This document shows positions 61,617-64,000 of a DNA stretch of 64,000 bases, in pieces. Location of the stretch: assembly GCF_050433225.1 (NCBI RefSeq), contig NZ_JBNPXQ010000006.1:1-64000 (forward strand), given 5' to 3'. The notes under the pieces were generated by a model. That model had not been told where the DNA came from, did not search any database, and saw nothing but the letters and a program-made list of their open reading frames with translations. The translations under genes and the position numbers were made by a program. Source of the stretch: Sphingomonas_D zeicaulis (GTDB taxonomy: Bacteria > Pseudomonadota > Alphaproteobacteria > Sphingomonadales > Sphingomonadaceae). How positions within the stretch are numbered: position 1 is the stretch's first letter; every line of letters starts with the position of its first letter.

Positions 61617-62771
61617 TTATTCGAACGCGTCCATCCGGAACCAGCATCGTTCCTGGCTGGCGCGTTCCACCGCCTCGACGACGCGGTGCACCGCCGCCGC
61701 TTCGGTGAAGCTCGGGGACCCCTCGCTGCCGTCGCGGATCGCCTGGACCATGTTGGAGAACATCCAGTCCATCGCCACGAAATCGCGGGGGCCGCTCTCG
61801 CCGCCGATGGTCCCGGGCACCGCGTAGAAGGCGGGGTCGATCGCCACCTCTGCGCAGGTCCGCGCGCCATAGGTCAGCAGGCGGGCGTCGCCGGCGAACA
61901 GCTTGGCGGACATGAGGTTGCCGAAGCTGTTGTCGACCAGCAGCAGCCGGCCCTTCTCGCCCCAGATCTCGACGCGCCACCCCTCGGTGTCCGGCACGCA
62001 CCAGCCGGCCTGGAGGCTGCCGATCGCACCATTCTCCAGGCGCAGTACGGCGCTGCCCAGGTCGTGCGTCTCCGGCCGCAGCACCTCGCCATTGGGCAGG
62101 AACCATTCGGGCACGCCGGTGGTCAGCATGCCCGTCGCTTCCGCCACGGGGCCAAGCAAGTGGGTGAGGAACAGCAGCGAATGTGTCGCGAAATTGCGCC
62201 ATGCGCTGCCGCCGCTGCTCTTCTCGGCGAGCCAGTAATAGGGATCGGTGTGCTCGGAATAGGCGCTGTAGGCATAGGGTTTGCCCTCATGCTCGACGAG
62301 CGGCAGCATCAGCTGGACGTTGAATCCGAGTGGCCGGCCGAGGAATCCGTCCTCCACCATGCGTTTCATCTGCTGCGCCGGTGGCGACCAGCGGAATTGC
62401 GCATCGACGGTGCCGACCACGCCCGCCGCGGTCTGGGCATCACGCATCGCTTCGGCATCGGCGAGGCTGACGGCGAAGGGCAGCGCATCATAGACATGCT
62501 TGCCGTTCGCCAGCGCAGCCATCACCATCGGGAACCGGAACGAAGGCCGGGTGCCGACGTCGATGATGTGAAGCTCGGGATCGGCCGACATCTCCGCATG
62601 GTTCCAATAGGCCTTGGCGATCCCAAAGTCGCGTGCGGCCCGCTCGGCGGTTTCCTGGCGGGAAGTACAGATCGCCGCGACCTCGACGCCGTCGATCCGC
62701 CGCCAGGCAGCGCCATGGACCTTCAGGCTCCAGTTGGCGCTGATGATACCGACCTTGAGCGTGTCCGCCAT
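61617..62771 (-). CDS. Gfo/Idh/MocA-family oxidoreductase with altered motifs
   Basis: A 384-residue protein with a Rossmann N-terminus (VGIISANWSLKVHGAAW), a central LHIIDVGTRPSFRFPMVMAALANGKHVY and the C-terminal Gfo/Idh beta-sheet domain. The usual G-x-G-x-x-G loop and EKP motif are not intact: the latter reads YDALP. It may use a different cofactor mode or act as a non-classical dehydrogenase. ATG at 62771 with AGAAGG 6 nt upstream. Same strand as the upstream amidohydrolase with a 165 bp gap. Confidence 0.82.
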   Translation of the reverse strand: MADTLKVGIISANWSLKVHGAAWRRIDGVEVAAICTSRQETAERAARDFGIAKAYWNHAEMSADPELHIIDVGTRPSFRFPMVMAALANGKHVYDALPFAVSLADAEAMRDAQTAAGVVGTVDAQFRWSPPAQQMKRMVEDGFLGRPLGFNVQLMLPLVEHEGKPYAYSAYSEHTDPYYWLAEKSSGGSAWRNFATHSLLFLTHLLGPVAEATGMLTTGVPEWFLPNGEVLRPETHDLGSAVLRLENGAIGSLQAGWCVPDTEGWRVEIWGEKGRLLLVDNSFGNLMSAKLFAGDARLLTYGARTCAEVAIDPAFYAVPGTIGGESGPRDFVAMDWMFSNMVQAIRDGSEGSPSFTEAAAVHRVVEAVERASQERCWFRMDAFE

Positions 62772-62936
62772 GCCCATCCTTCTCCCGCACGATCGCCTGA
62801 CGCAGTAAACCAGCACAGCCCTGCGCGTTCACTAGGGCTGGAAAGGATCAGCCCTGTGATATGCGCCGCATCGCCAGGTGGGCGTGACGGGGCCGGCGCA
62901 GGGGGGCACTCGGGTCGGTCGGCCCCATGCCGGCCC

Positions 62937-64000
62937 TCAGGCCAGCGCGTGTTCCACCCGCGCGGGCGCGCCGGGCACGCCACGTACGCCGCGGACCAGC
63001 CGCCCGGGCAGTTCGCCCGTCGCTTCGCCGTTGCGATAGGTGATCTTGCCGCTGACGATCGTTGCGACATAGCCTTTCGAGCGCTGCGACAGGCGCTTGC
63101 CGCCGGCGGGCAGGTCCGCTTTCACCTGCGGTCGATAGAGCAGCATATTCTCGAGATCGAGGACGTTGATGTCCGCCTTGTAGCCGACGCCGATCACTCC
63201 GCGGTCGCGCAGGCCCACCGAATTGGCCGGCTGGCTTGTCAACGCCTTGATCACAGTCGGCAGCGCCAACCCGTCGCGCCGCATGCGCCCAGTCAGCATG
63301 TAGGTCGTGTAGGCCGCGTCGCAGATCATGCCGTAATGCGCGCCGCCGTCACCCAGAGCAATGATGCTGTTGTCCTCGCCGATGAGGTCGCGCGAGCGAT
63401 CGAGATAATCGGTGACGCTCGACGAATAGGAGCAGAGGATGGCACGGCCTTCATCCTCCAGCAGCGCGTCGTAGATCGCTTCGCGGGGGGCGACGCCGTC
63501 GCGCTCCGCCTGTGCCTGGATACTGTCTTCCGGGGCGAAATTATAATCTGCCGGATCGGTCAGGCGATAGAGCGCGGTGATCAGTCGCAGGAGGCCGACG
63601 AAGGCCGGGTTCGGATCGTCCGGCTCTTCCGCGATCAGTCTCGCGCGCAGTTCAGGGTCGCGCATCCGGGCGACCTTCTCGGCGAGTGGGAGCTTCGCGA
63701 TCGCGCGGTAGCTGGGATTGAGCGAGAAGGGATGGAAACTCAGGTCGAGGCCGTAGAGCACACCCATCGGACGCGGCATGAACTGGCAGCGTATGTCCAG
63801 GCCATCCGATTTCGCTTGGCGCACCCCGTCCACATAACGGCCCCAGTTCTCCGGATTGGAAGCCATCCAGATCAGGCTGAAGGTGACCGGCACGCCGGTC
63901 TGCTCCGCGATCGCTCGAAAAATATCCAGTTCGGTCCGGGCATCATTGTCGAGGTTGGGATTGCACTGGAACACGCCCGCGCCCGCATCCTTCAGCCCTT
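62937..64000 (-). CDS. Amidohydrolase, D-aminoacylase-like (5' end off window)
   Basis: The gene runs off the right edge: the frame stays open through 64,000 (GLKDAGAGVFQ precedes the visible NPNLD). The visible 354 codons cover the C-terminal part of a metal-dependent amidohydrolase: LGDGGAHYGMICDAAY with the Asp/His pair and GYKADINVLDLENM at the end. The family (N-acyl-D-amino-acid deacylases and relatives) hydrolyses C-N bonds; the substrate is unknown. It is probably upstream of, and co-transcribed with, the Gfo/Idh/MocA gene. Confidence 0.88.
   Translation of the reverse strand, partial: GLKDAGAGVFQCNPNLDNDARTELDIFRAIAEQTGVPVTFSLIWMASNPENWGRYVDGVRQAKSDGLDIRCQFMPRPMGVLYGLDLSFHPFSLNPSYRAIAKLPLAEKVARMRDPELRARLIAEEPDDPNPAFVGLLRLITALYRLTDPADYNFAPEDSIQAQAERDGVAPREAIYDALLEDEGRAILCSYSSSVTDYLDRSRDLIGEDNSIIALGDGGAHYGMICDAAYTTYMLTGRMRRDGLALPTVIKALTSQPANSVGLRDRGVIGVGYKADINVLDLENMLLYRPQVKADLPAGGKRLSQRSKGYVATIVSGKITYRNGEATGELPGRLVRGVRGVPGAPARVEHALA

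Noticed and set aside
1..64000. CRISPR arrays, tRNA or rRNA genes, integrase and attachment sites
   Set aside because: No regularly spaced direct repeats, cloverleaf-like genes, rRNA stretches or tyrosine/serine integrase were seen, so the element's ends are probably outside the window or not recognisable by eye.

Overview
The window is GC-rich bacterial DNA from an alphaproteobacterium, most likely a sphingomonad (Sphingomonas, Sphingobium, Novosphingobium or a relative). This rests on protein character only: an ArdC/DUF2958/ParB-like/DUF736 block, a DUF3363-type relaxase, a trbBCDEJLFGI operon closed by a DUF2274 gene, several TonB-dependent receptors and a P450cam-like catabolic cluster. 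No rRNA, tRNA, integrase or CRISPR array is visible.

Region 1 (about 1-29,563) is one arm of an integrative conjugative element or a plasmid-like backbone. A leftward cluster of small unknown genes (169-3,431) contains a GTTC-N7-GTTC LexA box at 3,111-3,125 and has an MNT-HEPN fusion gene at its far end. Next come ardC, DUF2958 and a ParB-like gene (4,008-7,235), a 0.94 kb gene-free stretch with strong hairpins, then DUF736, a small HTH protein, the TraF peptidase and a lytic transglycosylase (8,175-10,112). A second MNT-HEPN gene and a small unknown gene with its own LexA box (11,998-12,012) follow. Then come a zinc-ribbon protein, a YedK/HMCES-like (SRAP) protein with every catalytic residue replaced, a normal SRAP gene split by an IS110/IS1111-family element exactly after its ATG, and a thermonuclease-like protein. 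The relaxase, TraG coupling protein, ribbon-helix-helix protein and full Trb mating-pair operon (15,732-29,563) complete the arm.

Region 2 (about 29,900-43,451) is chromosomal-type catabolic DNA: a Baeyer-Villiger monooxygenase divergent from a LysR regulator, an EstB-like serine hydrolase, a VOC protein with a TonB receptor, a thiolase, two SDRs, a second VOC protein and a CYP101 (P450cam)-like P450. Region 3 (43,451-50,881) holds a TetR regulator between two promoters that share a TAAGAAAC-TGTCTTA operator, a TonB receptor, an MFS transporter, another TonB receptor and a putidaredoxin-like ferredoxin. Region 4 (51,052-64,000) holds a zinc alcohol dehydrogenase, sulfotransferase, MFS transporter, family III CoA-transferase, enoyl-CoA hydratase, Old Yellow Enzyme, SnoaL-like protein, SDR, thiolase, alpha/beta hydrolase, Gfo/Idh/MocA protein and the 3' part of an amidohydrolase.

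Taken together, regions 2-4 look like uptake (TonB, MFS), oxidation (P450 with ferredoxin, dehydrogenases, BVMO), ring-ester cleavage (hydrolase) and CoA-dependent chain shortening of an alicyclic or terpenoid-like compound. The substrate is inference. The strongest unusual signals are the LexA-box-linked accessory genes with the paired SRAP proteins, the precise IS insertion, the paired MNT-HEPN genes and the TetR operator triad.
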